From: CAZOHG01 sp964579725
GTDB lineage: Bacteria > Zhuqueibacterota > JdFR-76 > BMS3Abin05
Direction: 5' to 3'
Length of the DNA: 64,000 nucleotides
Assembly (NCBI GenBank): GCA_964579725.1
Contig: CAZOHG010000009.1
Location: forward strand, 16,423 to 80,422
This document shows, piece by piece, positions 1 through 8,509 of the stretch. Under the pieces are notes generated by a model. The model was given only the letters and a program-made list of their open reading frames with translations. It searched no databases and was not told the origin of the DNA. The first letter of the stretch is position 1. Every line of letters starts with the position of its first letter. Position numbers and translations under genes: made by a program.

Positions 1-2112
1 ATGACCGCATATAAATTCACCGTTCCAAATGGAGATTATCACGTGATCTTCCATTTTGCCGAAAACTATTGGAAATCTTCTGGAAAACGATTATTTTCGG
101 TCGCCCTGGAAGGGACGCCTGTCTTGTCAAATTTGGATCTTTATTCCGAAGCAGGTGGCGCTTTTCGAGCCTACGACCGTGATTTTGTTACCAATGTTAC
201 AGACAGCGTGTTGGATGTGGTGTTTCAAGCATCGGTGAACAGCCCAAAAATAAACGCCATAGAAGTATTGAGCATACAGCCTGGCGCAAATCATAATCCT
301 AAATTTACAACCACGCCTCCAACCAATGCCGTTATCGGCCAAACATATACTTATCTGGCTAAGGCGACGGATGCGGATGGTGATACGCTTACTTACAGCT
401 TGGGAACTCATCCCGCGGGGATGACAATCGCGGATTCCACGGGTGCCATCGCTTGGATACCGGATAGTGTTCAAGTTGGAGACCAAAATGTCACAGTAAA
501 TGTCTCCGATGGAAAAGGCGGCATGGATTCACAGAGTTTTGTAATCCATGTACAAAGTGAATCGCTTTTTCATCTATTTGTCAATGCGGGTGGGTCGAAT
601 TACACCGATAAAGCTGGCAATTTGTGGGTAGCGGATCAGCCGTATTCCGACTCCCTCGGCTTTGGTTATGTGGGTGGAACCGCTTATGTAAAGAGTCATC
701 CTATTGGAAATACGGAAGACGATCCACTTTATCAGACGGAACGCTACGGAATGACGGAATACAAATTCAATGTTCCAAACGGACATTATGAAATCACCCT
801 CCTTTTCGCTGAACTTTACTGGAATGCGCCTGGAAAACGCGTCTTTTCCGTTTCCATTGAAGGGGTAACGCGATTGGCTAATTTCGATATTTTTGGAGCT
901 GTCGGAAAATGGAATGCAATTTCAAAAACCTATTTGGCAACGGTGACCGATGGTCAATTAAATCTTGCTTTCTCTGCTGCTGTCGATCATCCGAAAGTGG
1001 CCGCCATTGAGGTAAGTGGTACAAATATTAATACGAATCAACCGCCTGTTATTACGTCTACGCCTCAAACAATCGCGATTCAAGGCGTACAGTATAAATA
1101 TGATGTGGAAGCCACTGATCCTGAAGGTGATCCGATTACCTATAGTCTGAAGGAATCTCCCAACGGTATGACCATTAATTCCAATACAGGGCTTATTCAA
1201 TGGGTACCAACTGAAAATGATTCGGGAGATATTCAGGTGAAGGTTCAGGCCAGCGATGGCAATGGTGGTACTGATGTGCAGGAATATTTTGTGCATGTGA
1301 GTTCCCCCACGGCCTTTCAATTGCGATTGAATGCGGGTGGCAATGCCTATACCGATGGCAATGGAAATATCTGGAATGCCGATCAAGCCTACATGCCGGG
1401 AAGCTGGGGATACGTCAATATTGACACTAGCAAAACCTGGGCGACAACGGCAGATATTGCGAACACGGATGATGACCCGCTTTATCAAACCGAACGATGG
1501 GGCAATTTTAGTTACCAGTTCGACTTACCGAACGGAAATTATACTGTTGCTCTGAAATTTGCCGAGCTCTATTGGCATGCCCCCGGAAAACGGATTTTTG
1601 ACGTCCGGATTGAAGGAACTACAGTAATTGATGATTGGGATATGTATGCGGATATCGGATATCGCACGGCGGCGTCCAAAATATTCGCTGTCAATGTGTC
1701 TGATAATCAGCTCAATATTGATTTTCAGGCCTCCGTCGACAGCGCCAAGGTGTCGGCTATTGAAATTACCGGTGTCTGTGGAGCAATGGCCAAGCGGTTA
1801 GCTCAGAATGGAGGAGTGATGTCGGCGATTCCGGATAAATATGGTTTAAGTGCCAACTATCCGAATCCGTTTAATCCCTCAACGACAATTGATTACCAGC
1901 TTCCGGAAACAGCTAATGTCAAAATGGTCATTTACGATCTCTTGGGTCGACAAATCAGAATATTAATTGATAAAGATCAAGAAGCTGGTTATCATTCAGC
2001 TAAATGGGATGGGTGTAATGACAGTGGCATGCCTGTTTCCGCCGGAATTTATATTCTGAAATTCAAAGCCAATGCGTATACGGCAATTCGGAAGATGATT
2101 TTTATGAAGTGA
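1..2112 (+). CDS. Secreted malectin-repeat protein with C-terminal sorting domain (5' truncated)
   Basis: Extracellular carbohydrate-binding-like protein. What is visible: a partial malectin-like domain (residues 1-92), a cadherin/He_PIG-type Ig domain (about 97-186), a full malectin-like domain (about 190-342), a second Ig domain (about 348-437), a third malectin-like domain (about 441-593) and a C-terminal FCB-type sorting domain from about residue 615 with the motif NYPNPFNPST. The first Met lines up with the middle of the later malectin repeats (MTEYKF in repeat 2), so the real start and signal peptide lie before the window. Malectin domains bind di- or oligosaccharides; a ligand here is inference. 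A strong terminator follows. Confidence 0.85.
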   Translation: MTAYKFTVPNGDYHVIFHFAENYWKSSGKRLFSVALEGTPVLSNLDLYSEAGGAFRAYDRDFVTNVTDSVLDVVFQASVNSPKINAIEVLSIQPGANHNPKFTTTPPTNAVIGQTYTYLAKATDADGDTLTYSLGTHPAGMTIADSTGAIAWIPDSVQVGDQNVTVNVSDGKGGMDSQSFVIHVQSESLFHLFVNAGGSNYTDKAGNLWVADQPYSDSLGFGYVGGTAYVKSHPIGNTEDDPLYQTERYGMTEYKFNVPNGHYEITLLFAELYWNAPGKRVFSVSIEGVTRLANFDIFGAVGKWNAISKTYLATVTDGQLNLAFSAAVDHPKVAAIEVSGTNINTNQPPVITSTPQTIAIQGVQYKYDVEATDPEGDPITYSLKESPNGMTINSNTGLIQWVPTENDSGDIQVKVQASDGNGGTDVQEYFVHVSSPTAFQLRLNAGGNAYTDGNGNIWNADQAYMPGSWGYVNIDTSKTWATTADIANTDDDPLYQTERWGNFSYQFDLPNGNYTVALKFAELYWHAPGKRIFDVRIEGTTVIDDWDMYADIGYRTAASKIFAVNVSDNQLNIDFQASVDSAKVSAIEITGVCGAMAKRLAQNGGVMSAIPDKYGLSANYPNPFNPSTTIDYQLPETANVKMVIYDLLGRQIRILIDKDQEAGYHSAKWDGCNDSGMPVSAGIYILKFKANAYTAIRKMIFMK

Positions 2113-2153
2113 ACAGTCGATTCATTTAGCGCAAATTTTGGCAACATAAAAGA

Positions 2154-2194
2154 GCGGCGGATAGAGGCCAGCTAATGGCTATCCGCCGCTTTTA
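2154..2194 (+). terminator. Rho-independent terminator of the malectin protein
   Basis: Perfect 11-bp stem GCGGCGGATAG / CTATCCGCCGC (2154-2164 and 2179-2189), flanked by A-rich sequence on the left and TTTTA on the right, 40 nt after the stop codon. The flanking A and T runs would also let it act for the convergent minus-strand gene ending at 2299. Confidence 0.8.
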
Positions 2195-2298
2195 ATGCAT
2201 AAAAATACAAAGCAAGATCAAACAACTATTTGTTTCCGAATTGTCCGGCAATTTCCATTGGAAGACGCAAGTTGTTTGTTGGATAAAAAAGATTTCTC

Positions 2299-2862
2299 CT
2301 ATTTTGCACAGGTGCTGTCGGCTGGAGGGACGGCGACCGGAATCTGGCATTCTACTTTTCCGTTTTTGTGGTAAATCTCCAAAAAGGGGGTACCAGCCGT
2401 CAAGCCTTTCCGCCACAACCAGTCGTGTAATTTGGGGTACACTTTGACTTCTACCAGTCCGGGATTAGCCTTTATGGTTCCCACAACAACCTTGCGGCGG
2501 GGCAACATGACAATTTCCAACGGCGGTTTGGCCGTAACAATGCCCCTGACGATCACCCCGCCCTTGCTGCGCAGTTTGTTTTGCGGAACGGTTTTGGGAT
2601 CGTCGTAGTACAGGCCGCACGGCTCCAAAATGGTAACAGACGTCCCCGCAAGCATCTGGGTGACCTTTTTACTCTTTTTGATGGTCTTGTAGTAGGGCCC
2701 TGTGTTCGACAAACACACCAACGTGTAGGGGCCCTTTTCGGTCAATTCAATTTGGGGGGCATTGAAAAAGCCGATAAAATAAAGAACGCCAACGGCGAAA
2801 AGAACAGTCAAAAGGAGTACAACTCCCAGAAAACGAAGCAGTTTTTTCTGAAAAACAGTCAT
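2299..2862 (-). CDS. Membrane-anchored GyrI-like/effector-binding domain protein
   Basis: 187 residues. One N-terminal transmembrane helix (about residues 10-30) followed by a soluble domain resembling the bacterial effector-binding (GyrI-like) fold, with the opening pattern GPYTLVCLSNTGPY and a later IVRGIV segment. The ATG at 2862 is preferred over a GTG 18 nt upstream because AGGAAAG sits 6 nt before it. Stand-alone GyrI-like proteins bind small hydrophobic ligands; the function here is unknown. It lies downstream of the symporter gene on the same strand, with a 165-nt gap, so co-transcription is possible but not shown. Confidence 0.6.
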   Translation of the reverse strand: MTVFQKKLLRFLGVVLLLTVLFAVGVLYFIGFFNAPQIELTEKGPYTLVCLSNTGPYYKTIKKSKKVTQMLAGTSVTILEPCGLYYDDPKTVPQNKLRSKGGVIVRGIVTAKPPLEIVMLPRRKVVVGTIKANPGLVEVKVYPKLHDWLWRKGLTAGTPFLEIYHKNGKVECQIPVAVPPADSTCAK

Positions 2863-3027
2863 CTTGTCTTTCCTTTCCACTTACGATGTTGCTTCGAACC
2901 CGCCAGAAGAACCGGTCATTTGGTTATCTTCCGTTCGGCCACAGCGGTTGTTTTTGCCGAATTGAGGAAGCCAAAATCGGGCAAAAAGAAATTGCCCCGT
3001 TGTCCGACTTCCATTTTTGCAAAAATG

Positions 3028-4521
3028 CTATTGCCGCCGAAATTTTTCAAAGAATCCGGGCAGAAAAAAGCCCGCAGCCCCCAGAATCAGTCCGAATAAA
3101 ATGTAACCCAGGCCCGTGGAAGCCAGCCAGTTGGGTTCCATTTTTTGAAGAAAATGCCAATGTTCCAAAAAATAACCCATTAGCGTTCCGACAAATCCCA
3201 GCGCGATGGAGCCGTAAATTTGTTTTTGCTGTGTTCCTCTCCGAAACGCTCCGAAAACCGGGAAAAAGACGGTTGTGGTCAGAAGCCCGGACGAGAGGTA
3301 AAAGATGTCCCACAACGAGTTGGTGAACAGGGCGTACACGAAAGCCAGACCAATGGCCAGCACGGAAATCCAGCGAGCCAAGGCATTAAGCCGTTTGGGC
3401 GGCCATTTGGTACGCAACGCCGGTTCCAATAGATCGTAGGACAGCGACAACGCCACCACGTTCCCGCAAGTGTCCACTGTGGACATGGCGGCGGCAATGA
3501 GACCGATGCTAAGTACCAGACTGAGCCAGACGGGTGCATGTTCCCGCAACAAAACGGTAAAGATGAGCGAGCCGTCCTGAATTTTGGCGGGGATTTCACC
3601 GGACAAAGGCGGGTAGAGCGCCAGAGCTGCCAGGCCAATGACCAGCGGCAGGATTCCCACAAAAATCAGCGAGTTGAGCCCCGCCAGGGCAATGCCTTTT
3701 CGGGCTTCGGAATGGGAACGAGCCGCCTGTAACCGTACCCAAACGTCCGTTTCGACCAGCCAACCGGGCAAATAAGCCACGAAGGTCATCAGGACAAGGG
3801 CCGACCCGGGAGAAATCCACAGCGGCCAGCCGGGTTTCGCTTTGGGGGGATTGGGTAGCGCACGCAACCAGTCGGATACGCTTCCTGCTTTTGCTACCGA
3901 GGCGCTGTAGCCCACCACTGCAGTGGCCGCAATAAAAAGAGCCACAATGACAAATTGGATTTTATCTGTGGAGACGACAGCCTCAAATCCACCCGAAAAC
4001 GAGTACAGGGCAACGACGAGGGCAATCAAAAAAAGAGCCGTTGGAAGTGAGATGCCTAAAAAAGGGGCGATTAAAATGCCGGCGGCGTAGATTTCAGCTC
4101 CGGCCCAGGTAACGAAGACCAGGATCAACGTTGGTGCCAAAAGCTGCCGCGCCCGGGAGCCGAAACGTTTTTCCAAAAGTTCCGGTTGAGAAAAAACCTG
4201 TAAACGGCGAAAAAGCGGCGACAGGAGAAAAAATCCCCCCATTGTAACCAGCCAGGGAATCACGAGAAGCCAGGCGGCGCCTGTTCCGTACCAGTAAAAA
4301 AGCTGAACATCGTACACGCAGGACCAACTGACGGACATCATGCTGGCGGAAATGGACAAACCGATGGACCAACCCGAAAGAGCCTGATTGGCTGTCCAAA
4401 ACGCCTGGTTGTCAAACTGCCGGCCGCGGCGTTTGTCGCGGAAATAGACAAAAAACCCAATAGCCACAACCAACAGACTGTAACTTACAAAACCTGTCCA
4501 GTAAATCCAATGGTTGTTCAC
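3028..4521 (-). CDS. Sodium:solute symporter (SSS family)
   Basis: 497 residues with about 12-13 hydrophobic helices throughout, typical length for the SSS family. The family-like GGFEAVVSTDKIQF segment, corresponding to the conserved region around helices 5-6, and the WSIGLSISASMMS segment near the N-terminus are visible. It would import an organic solute with Na+; the substrate cannot be read from the sequence. Translation starts at GTG (4521), 5 nt after GAGGAGA. It diverges from the aldolase gene over a 286-bp region that holds a candidate promoter for each. Confidence 0.85.
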   Translation of the reverse strand: MNNHWIYWTGFVSYSLLVVAIGFFVYFRDKRRGRQFDNQAFWTANQALSGWSIGLSISASMMSVSWSCVYDVQLFYWYGTGAAWLLVIPWLVTMGGFFLLSPLFRRLQVFSQPELLEKRFGSRARQLLAPTLILVFVTWAGAEIYAAGILIAPFLGISLPTALFLIALVVALYSFSGGFEAVVSTDKIQFVIVALFIAATAVVGYSASVAKAGSVSDWLRALPNPPKAKPGWPLWISPGSALVLMTFVAYLPGWLVETDVWVRLQAARSHSEARKGIALAGLNSLIFVGILPLVIGLAALALYPPLSGEIPAKIQDGSLIFTVLLREHAPVWLSLVLSIGLIAAAMSTVDTCGNVVALSLSYDLLEPALRTKWPPKRLNALARWISVLAIGLAFVYALFTNSLWDIFYLSSGLLTTTVFFPVFGAFRRGTQQKQIYGSIALGFVGTLMGYFLEHWHFLQKMEPNWLASTGLGYILFGLILGAAGFFLPGFFEKFRRQ

Positions 4522-4556
4522 ACTGTCTCCTCAATCGTGCCCGAATAGTTTGGTGT

Positions 4557-4588
4557 GAAAATGTAGTCATTGTAAGGGAAATCCGCAA
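4557..4588 (-). promoter_or_regulatory. Candidate promoter of the SSS symporter gene
   Basis: Read on the minus strand: TTGCGG (4588-4583), 17 nt, TACATTTTC (4565-4557). The spacing equals that of the other promoters in this window and the -10 fits TAnnTTT. The 5' leader would be about 30 nt. Confidence 0.45.
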
Positions 4589-4686
4589 CAAATTTATTCA
4601 ACAAGTGCAAAATTTTGTGAAACGCGTTGTTTTGTTCAACTACACAAAAAACAAAAATCAAGAAAAACAAAAAAGCCAAAAAGTTC

Positions 4687-4719
4687 TTGAAAAGCAGACG
4701 GTTCTTTTGTAAATTAAAT
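4687..4719 (+). promoter_or_regulatory. Promoter of the aldolase gene
   Basis: TTGAAA (4687-4692), exactly 17 nt, then TAAATTAAAT (4710-4719). The same -10 decamer with the same 17-nt spacing precedes etfB, yebC and the LacI-type gene, which is strong internal support. Start of fba is about 80 nt downstream. Confidence 0.75.
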
Positions 4720-4807
4720 CAATTTGAGATGGCTTGGAAACAGTGCAAGTTTCGGTTTTGAACGAAAAGCAAATGGAAAGTCCACATAAAATGAAGGAGA
4801 TGCTACC

Positions 4808-5731
4808 ATGAGTTTGGTTTCGGGTAAAGTGATTTTGGATGCGGCAAATGAAGGCAGCTATGCCGTGGGTGCGTTCAATATTAATAATATGGAAATTTTG
4901 CAGGCGATTATTGAGGCAGCCGAGGAGGAAAAAGCGCCCGTCATGATCGCGGCCAGCGAAGGAGCGATTAAATACGCGGGACTGGACTACCTGGTTAGCA
5001 TGGTGCGCACGGCGGCCGAAAAGAGCTCCATTCCCGTGGCACTGCATTTGGACCACGGCACGCATTTTGACGTCATCATGCGTTGCCTGCGTGGCGGATT
5101 TACCTCGGTCATGATCGACGCCTCTTCCAAACCATTTGATGAAAATGTGCGATTGACCAAACAAATTGTGGACATTGCACATCCCATGGGGGTGTCTGTA
5201 GAGGCGGAATTGGGCCGACTCATGGGTATTGAAGATCAGATTTCGGTAGCCGAGCGGGACGCCGTTCTGGTGGATCCGGACGAAGCGGAGAAATTCGTGG
5301 AACTGACACAGGTCGATTTCCTGGCGCCGGCCATCGGTACGTCTCACGGCGCTTTTAAATTTAAGGGAGAGGCCAAATTGGATTTCGATCGCCTGAAAAA
5401 AGTCAAGGCCAAAACAGGCATCCCGTTGGTGCTGCACGGTGCTTCCGGCGTTCCGCAGCACCTGCTGGACACCATTAATCAATACGGCGGGGATATTGCA
5501 GGCGCTAAGGGGCTGCCAGGAGACGAATTGAAAGAAGCGATTCGGCACGGCATTAACAAAGTCAATACCGACACCGATCTGCGGTTAGCCATGACGGCGG
5601 CTCTCAGAAAAGTATTAGCCGAAAACAAGAGTGTGTTCGATCCGCGAAAGATTTTGGGCCCGGCACGCGATCTCATGAAAGAAATTGTCAAAGAACGCAT
5701 TCGACTTTTTGGCTCTTCCAACAAGGCGTAG
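4808..5731 (+). CDS. fba: Class II fructose-bisphosphate aldolase
   Basis: 307 residues; cleaves fructose 1,6-bisphosphate to glyceraldehyde 3-phosphate and dihydroxyacetone phosphate (glycolysis/gluconeogenesis), or a related ketose bisphosphate. Class II zinc features are visible: the LHLDHGTHF motif near residue 80 (catalytic Asp and zinc His), the SVEAELG segment, the GTSHGAFKF glycine loop with a His ligand, the LVLHGASG His ligand and KVNTDTDLR near the C-terminus. AAGGAG lies 8 nt before the ATG. It is probably monocistronic, since a terminator follows. Tagatose-bisphosphate or other ketose substrates cannot be excluded. Confidence 0.95.
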   Translation: MSLVSGKVILDAANEGSYAVGAFNINNMEILQAIIEAAEEEKAPVMIAASEGAIKYAGLDYLVSMVRTAAEKSSIPVALHLDHGTHFDVIMRCLRGGFTSVMIDASSKPFDENVRLTKQIVDIAHPMGVSVEAELGRLMGIEDQISVAERDAVLVDPDEAEKFVELTQVDFLAPAIGTSHGAFKFKGEAKLDFDRLKKVKAKTGIPLVLHGASGVPQHLLDTINQYGGDIAGAKGLPGDELKEAIRHGINKVNTDTDLRLAMTAALRKVLAENKSVFDPRKILGPARDLMKEIVKERIRLFGSSNKA

Positions 5732-5739
5732 CTTTTGTC

Positions 5740-5771
5740 GGGGGGAGGCCAATCGCTTCCCCCCTGTTTTT
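5740..5771 (+). terminator. Terminator after fba
   Basis: GGGGGGAG (5740-5747) pairs with CTTCCCCCC (5756-5764) with one bulge, followed by TGTTTTT. It separates fba from the radical SAM gene beginning at 5789. Confidence 0.7.
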
Positions 5772-5788
5772 GACTCAATGAGGCTTCA

Positions 5789-6748
5789 ATGACGCATCTA
5801 TTCGGGCCTGTACCGTCCAGGCGATTGGGGGTTTCACTGGGAATCGATCCCATCCCCAAAAAAGTTTGTACCCTCGACTGTGTGTACTGCGAAGTGGCAC
5901 AGACCTCCTTCAAAACACTGGAGCGAAAAGAATACATTCCCGCCGATGAGATTCTGAGGGAGCTTCGCGAATATTTGGCCGCTGACCACGTCCCCTTAGA
6001 TTTCATTACCTTTTCCGGTTCGGGTGAACCCACACTAAACAGCCAATTGGGCAAGCTCATTCGGGAAATAAAAAAAATGACCCGTGTTCCGGTCGCCGTG
6101 ATTACCAACGGAACGCTGCTTTGGCGTGCGGACGTTCGCCAGGATTTGCTCGCTGCCGATCTGGTCATGCCGTCGTTGGATGCGGCTTCGCAGAAATATT
6201 TTCTCAAAGTAAACCACCCGCCAAAAGACCTGTCGATTGAGCAGGTTATTGAGGGGCAAATTCAATTTCGGCAGGAATACGCCGGGCCCATTTGGCTGGA
6301 AATCCTGATTGTCCGAAATGTTAACGACAAGGTGGAAGAGTACCGACGGCTGGCAGAAGCCGTGCGAAAAATAAATCCCGATCGGGTTCAATTGAACACT
6401 GTGGTGCGCCCGCCCGGCCACGGACGCGCTCAGCCAGTTACGCGTGCAGAATTGGAAAAACTGGCGGCCATTATCGGGCCAAAGGCTGAGATCATTGCTT
6501 CCTTCAATCGCGAAACCAACAAAGCATACCGAAGGGAAATTGAGGCTGAGTTAGAAGAATTACTCAAAATTCGTGCCTGTACTTTGGAGGAATTGACGGA
6601 ATCCATTGGTGTGCACAGAGACGAACTCCTCAAATATATTGAATTGTTTCGTGAAGACGGACGTTTGCAGGAAATTCAATTTGAGGGGAAAAAATATTTC
6701 AAAATTCCCCCTGAAACAGAATGGAGTGAGAAAGGGGCTGTCAAATGA
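5789..6748 (+). CDS. Radical SAM protein
   Basis: 319 residues. The radical SAM [4Fe-4S] motif is CxxxCxxC at Cys27, Cys31 and Cys34, followed by a GSGEPTL segment (SAM contact) near residue 75. The overall architecture resembles COG0731-type radical SAM proteins, with an extra C-terminal helical/winged-helix-like part (about residues 245-310). The reaction is unknown. The stop codon overlaps the start of the NifX-like gene by 4 nt (ATGA), so the two are translationally coupled and probably act in one metal-cofactor or modification pathway; that link is inference. Confidence 0.85.
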   Translation: MTHLFGPVPSRRLGVSLGIDPIPKKVCTLDCVYCEVAQTSFKTLERKEYIPADEILRELREYLAADHVPLDFITFSGSGEPTLNSQLGKLIREIKKMTRVPVAVITNGTLLWRADVRQDLLAADLVMPSLDAASQKYFLKVNHPPKDLSIEQVIEGQIQFRQEYAGPIWLEILIVRNVNDKVEEYRRLAEAVRKINPDRVQLNTVVRPPGHGRAQPVTRAELEKLAAIIGPKAEIIASFNRETNKAYRREIEAELEELLKIRACTLEELTESIGVHRDELLKYIELFREDGRLQEIQFEGKKYFKIPPETEWSEKGAVK

Positions 6749-7263
6749 AACGCATTTTAGTGACATCCAGCCAACCGGATTTGGAAGGCAAAATGGAAAA
6801 ACGGTTTGGGCATTCAAAATATTTTATTTTCGCCGATTTGGACACGTTGGAATACAAAGCCATTCCTAACGCGGTGGACGGCCAAAATAGTCTTAGCATT
6901 CGCCAACTTTTGGACATGAGGCCAGATGCCGTCATTACCGGAAACATCGGGCCCGGTTCGTTCGAGACGCTTCGAGCGGCCAATATCCCCGTATTTGTGG
7001 TTCGGGGGAAAACCGTTCGACAGGCGCTGGAGGCATTGCGTGCCGGTGAATTGACGCCGGCGGACAAACCGACCATGAAAAACAGTCCCCACGATGGCGG
7101 GGGGTTCGGTTTAGGGCACCACGACGAGACTCACGAACACGAGCACGGAGAAGGATTTGGGAGAGGACTGGGTCGGGGGTTGGGCAGAGGCATGGGAAGA
7201 GGACGCGGCATGGGCGGAGGAATGGGTTTGGGGCGAGGCTTAGGCCGTGGTAGGCGAAAATAA
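6745..7263 (+). CDS. NifX/NifB-type cofactor-binding domain protein with His- and Gly/Arg-rich tail
   Basis: 172 residues. Residues 1-108 form a dinitrogenase iron-molybdenum cofactor domain (NifX/NafY/NifB C-terminal family), a fold that carries Fe-S or Fe-Mo clusters. From residue 115 the protein becomes a low-complexity tail: first His/Glu rich (HHDETHEHEHGEG), then repeats of G-R-G-L/M-G ending in GRGRRK. Stand-alone NifX-like proteins are common outside nitrogen fixers, and no nif genes are present here, so a nitrogenase role is not supported. The His/Glu part could bind metal and the Arg part nucleic acid; both are inference. Confidence 0.85.
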   Translation: MKRILVTSSQPDLEGKMEKRFGHSKYFIFADLDTLEYKAIPNAVDGQNSLSIRQLLDMRPDAVITGNIGPGSFETLRAANIPVFVVRGKTVRQALEALRAGELTPADKPTMKNSPHDGGGFGLGHHDETHEHEHGEGFGRGLGRGLGRGMGRGRGMGGGMGLGRGLGRGRRK

Positions 7264-7433
7264 AATTCGGGTTGAACCGAAGCGACGCTTTGCCAAAAAA
7301 CGATTCAATTCGGTCGGTTCGTACATTGTGGGTCGTTGGCTCGATTTAGTGTGATCGCCGGACCATTTTGGGACGGAAGTGAGTACCCATTGGTTTTTGG
7401 GATTTTGGGCAATCAAGCGCAGGGAGAAGAATC

Positions 7434-7583
7434 ATGTGGACAATTTTGACGATTTTGTTGGCAATCTTGGTGTACGTGGCGTACGTCAAATGGGGGCGCT
7501 TTTGGAATTTGTTCAAACGCGGTGGTTGGGTGATTTTGGGGCTCTACGCCGTGCTGGCTGTTTGGTATTTTCACCATTTTTGA
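7434..7583 (+). CDS. Small two-helix membrane protein (49 aa)
   Basis: An ATG at 7434, 4-13 nt after the purine-rich AGGGAGAAGA, opens a 49-codon frame ending in TGA at 7581. The product has two hydrophobic helices (about residues 3-18 and 31-46) separated by a short basic turn KWGRFWNLFKRGG. It is too short for many gene finders. It lies 62 nt upstream of the SDH protease gene on the same strand and is likely in its operon. It could be a subunit or regulator of the proteases; no family is recognised. Confidence 0.6.
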   Translation: MWTILTILLAILVYVAYVKWGRFWNLFKRGGWVILGLYAVLAVWYFHHF

Positions 7584-7645
7584 TTTCAGCCAGTCCTTGT
7601 GGGTAAACGGAAGCGTGTTCGTCCAAAAGGTAAGGAGGAGAATCG

Positions 7646-8497
7646 ATGGGTTCCATGGCCGATCTGTTTTGGCTGTTGTTTATTATTGCCGCTCTGATTC
7701 CGGTTTTTCAAAAGAGAGCCTTAGAAGCGGCGCGAATTAAAATGCTTCACCGTCTGGAGCAAAAGCGCAAATCGCGGGTTATTGCGATGATTCACCGTCA
7801 GGAAACGATGGCATTTTTGGGATTTCCCCTGGTCAAATACATCGATATCCACGATTCTGAGCAGATCTTGCGCGCTATTCGGCTGACGCCAAAAGATATG
7901 CCCATCGACCTGATTGTGCACACCCCGGGCGGACTGGTGTTAGCTGCTGAGCAAATTGCCAACGCCATTCACAAACATCCCTCCAAAGTAACCGTTATGG
8001 TACCGCACTACGCCATGTCTGGTGGGACCTTGTTGGCTCTGGCCGCAGATGAAATCATCATGGACGAAAGTGCCGTGCTGGGACCGGTAGACCCCCAATT
8101 GGGGGACAAACCAGCGGCCTCCATTTTGAAGATTCTCAAAGAGAAAAAGTACGACGAAATCGAAGACGAAACCCTGATTTTGGCCGACGTGAGTGAAAAG
8201 GCCATTAAGCAAATTCGCACGTTTGTTCAATCCATTCTGACGAAAAGTTTGGGTGAAAAGAAGGCCAAGGAATTGGCCGCCATTTTAACCGAAGGGCGCT
8301 GGACACACGATTACCCGATTACCGTGGACGAAGCCCGAGAGTTGGGATTGAAGGTGTCAACCGATCTGCCCGAAGAAGTGTACAAACTCATGGATTTGTA
8401 TCCTCAACCCGGTCAGCAAAAGGCCTCGGTTCAATACATTCCCATCCCCTACCGCCGGCCAGGGAATTCGCACGAAGCCAACCATTCACGAAAATAG
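7646..8497 (+). CDS. SDH-family Clp-fold membrane serine protease, copy 1
   Basis: 283 residues. One N-terminal transmembrane helix (about residues 4-20) then a basic linker and a ClpP/SppA-like domain of the serine dehydrogenase proteinase (SDH) family. The segment LIVHTPGGLV forms the oxyanion region and YAMSGGTL carries the presumed nucleophile Ser125; DESAVLGPVDPQLG and EGRWTHDYPI are also family-typical. AAGGAGGAG precedes the ATG. A paralogue with very similar core lies two genes downstream (9226-10059), with a rhomboid protease between them. The likely role is cleavage of membrane-proximal substrates; substrates are unknown. Confidence 0.88.
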   Translation: MGSMADLFWLLFIIAALIPVFQKRALEAARIKMLHRLEQKRKSRVIAMIHRQETMAFLGFPLVKYIDIHDSEQILRAIRLTPKDMPIDLIVHTPGGLVLAAEQIANAIHKHPSKVTVMVPHYAMSGGTLLALAADEIIMDESAVLGPVDPQLGDKPAASILKILKEKKYDEIEDETLILADVSEKAIKQIRTFVQSILTKSLGEKKAKELAAILTEGRWTHDYPITVDEARELGLKVSTDLPEEVYKLMDLYPQPGQQKASVQYIPIPYRRPGNSHEANHSRK

Positions 8498-8509
8498 GAG
8501 ACCCCTCGG

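Noticed and set aside
4658..5548. Long open frame on the minus strand opposite fba
   Set aside because: Shadow of the aldolase gene; composition is not protein-like.
6745..7263. Nitrogen-fixation role
   Set aside because: No other nif gene in the window; NifX-like proteins are common in non-fixers.
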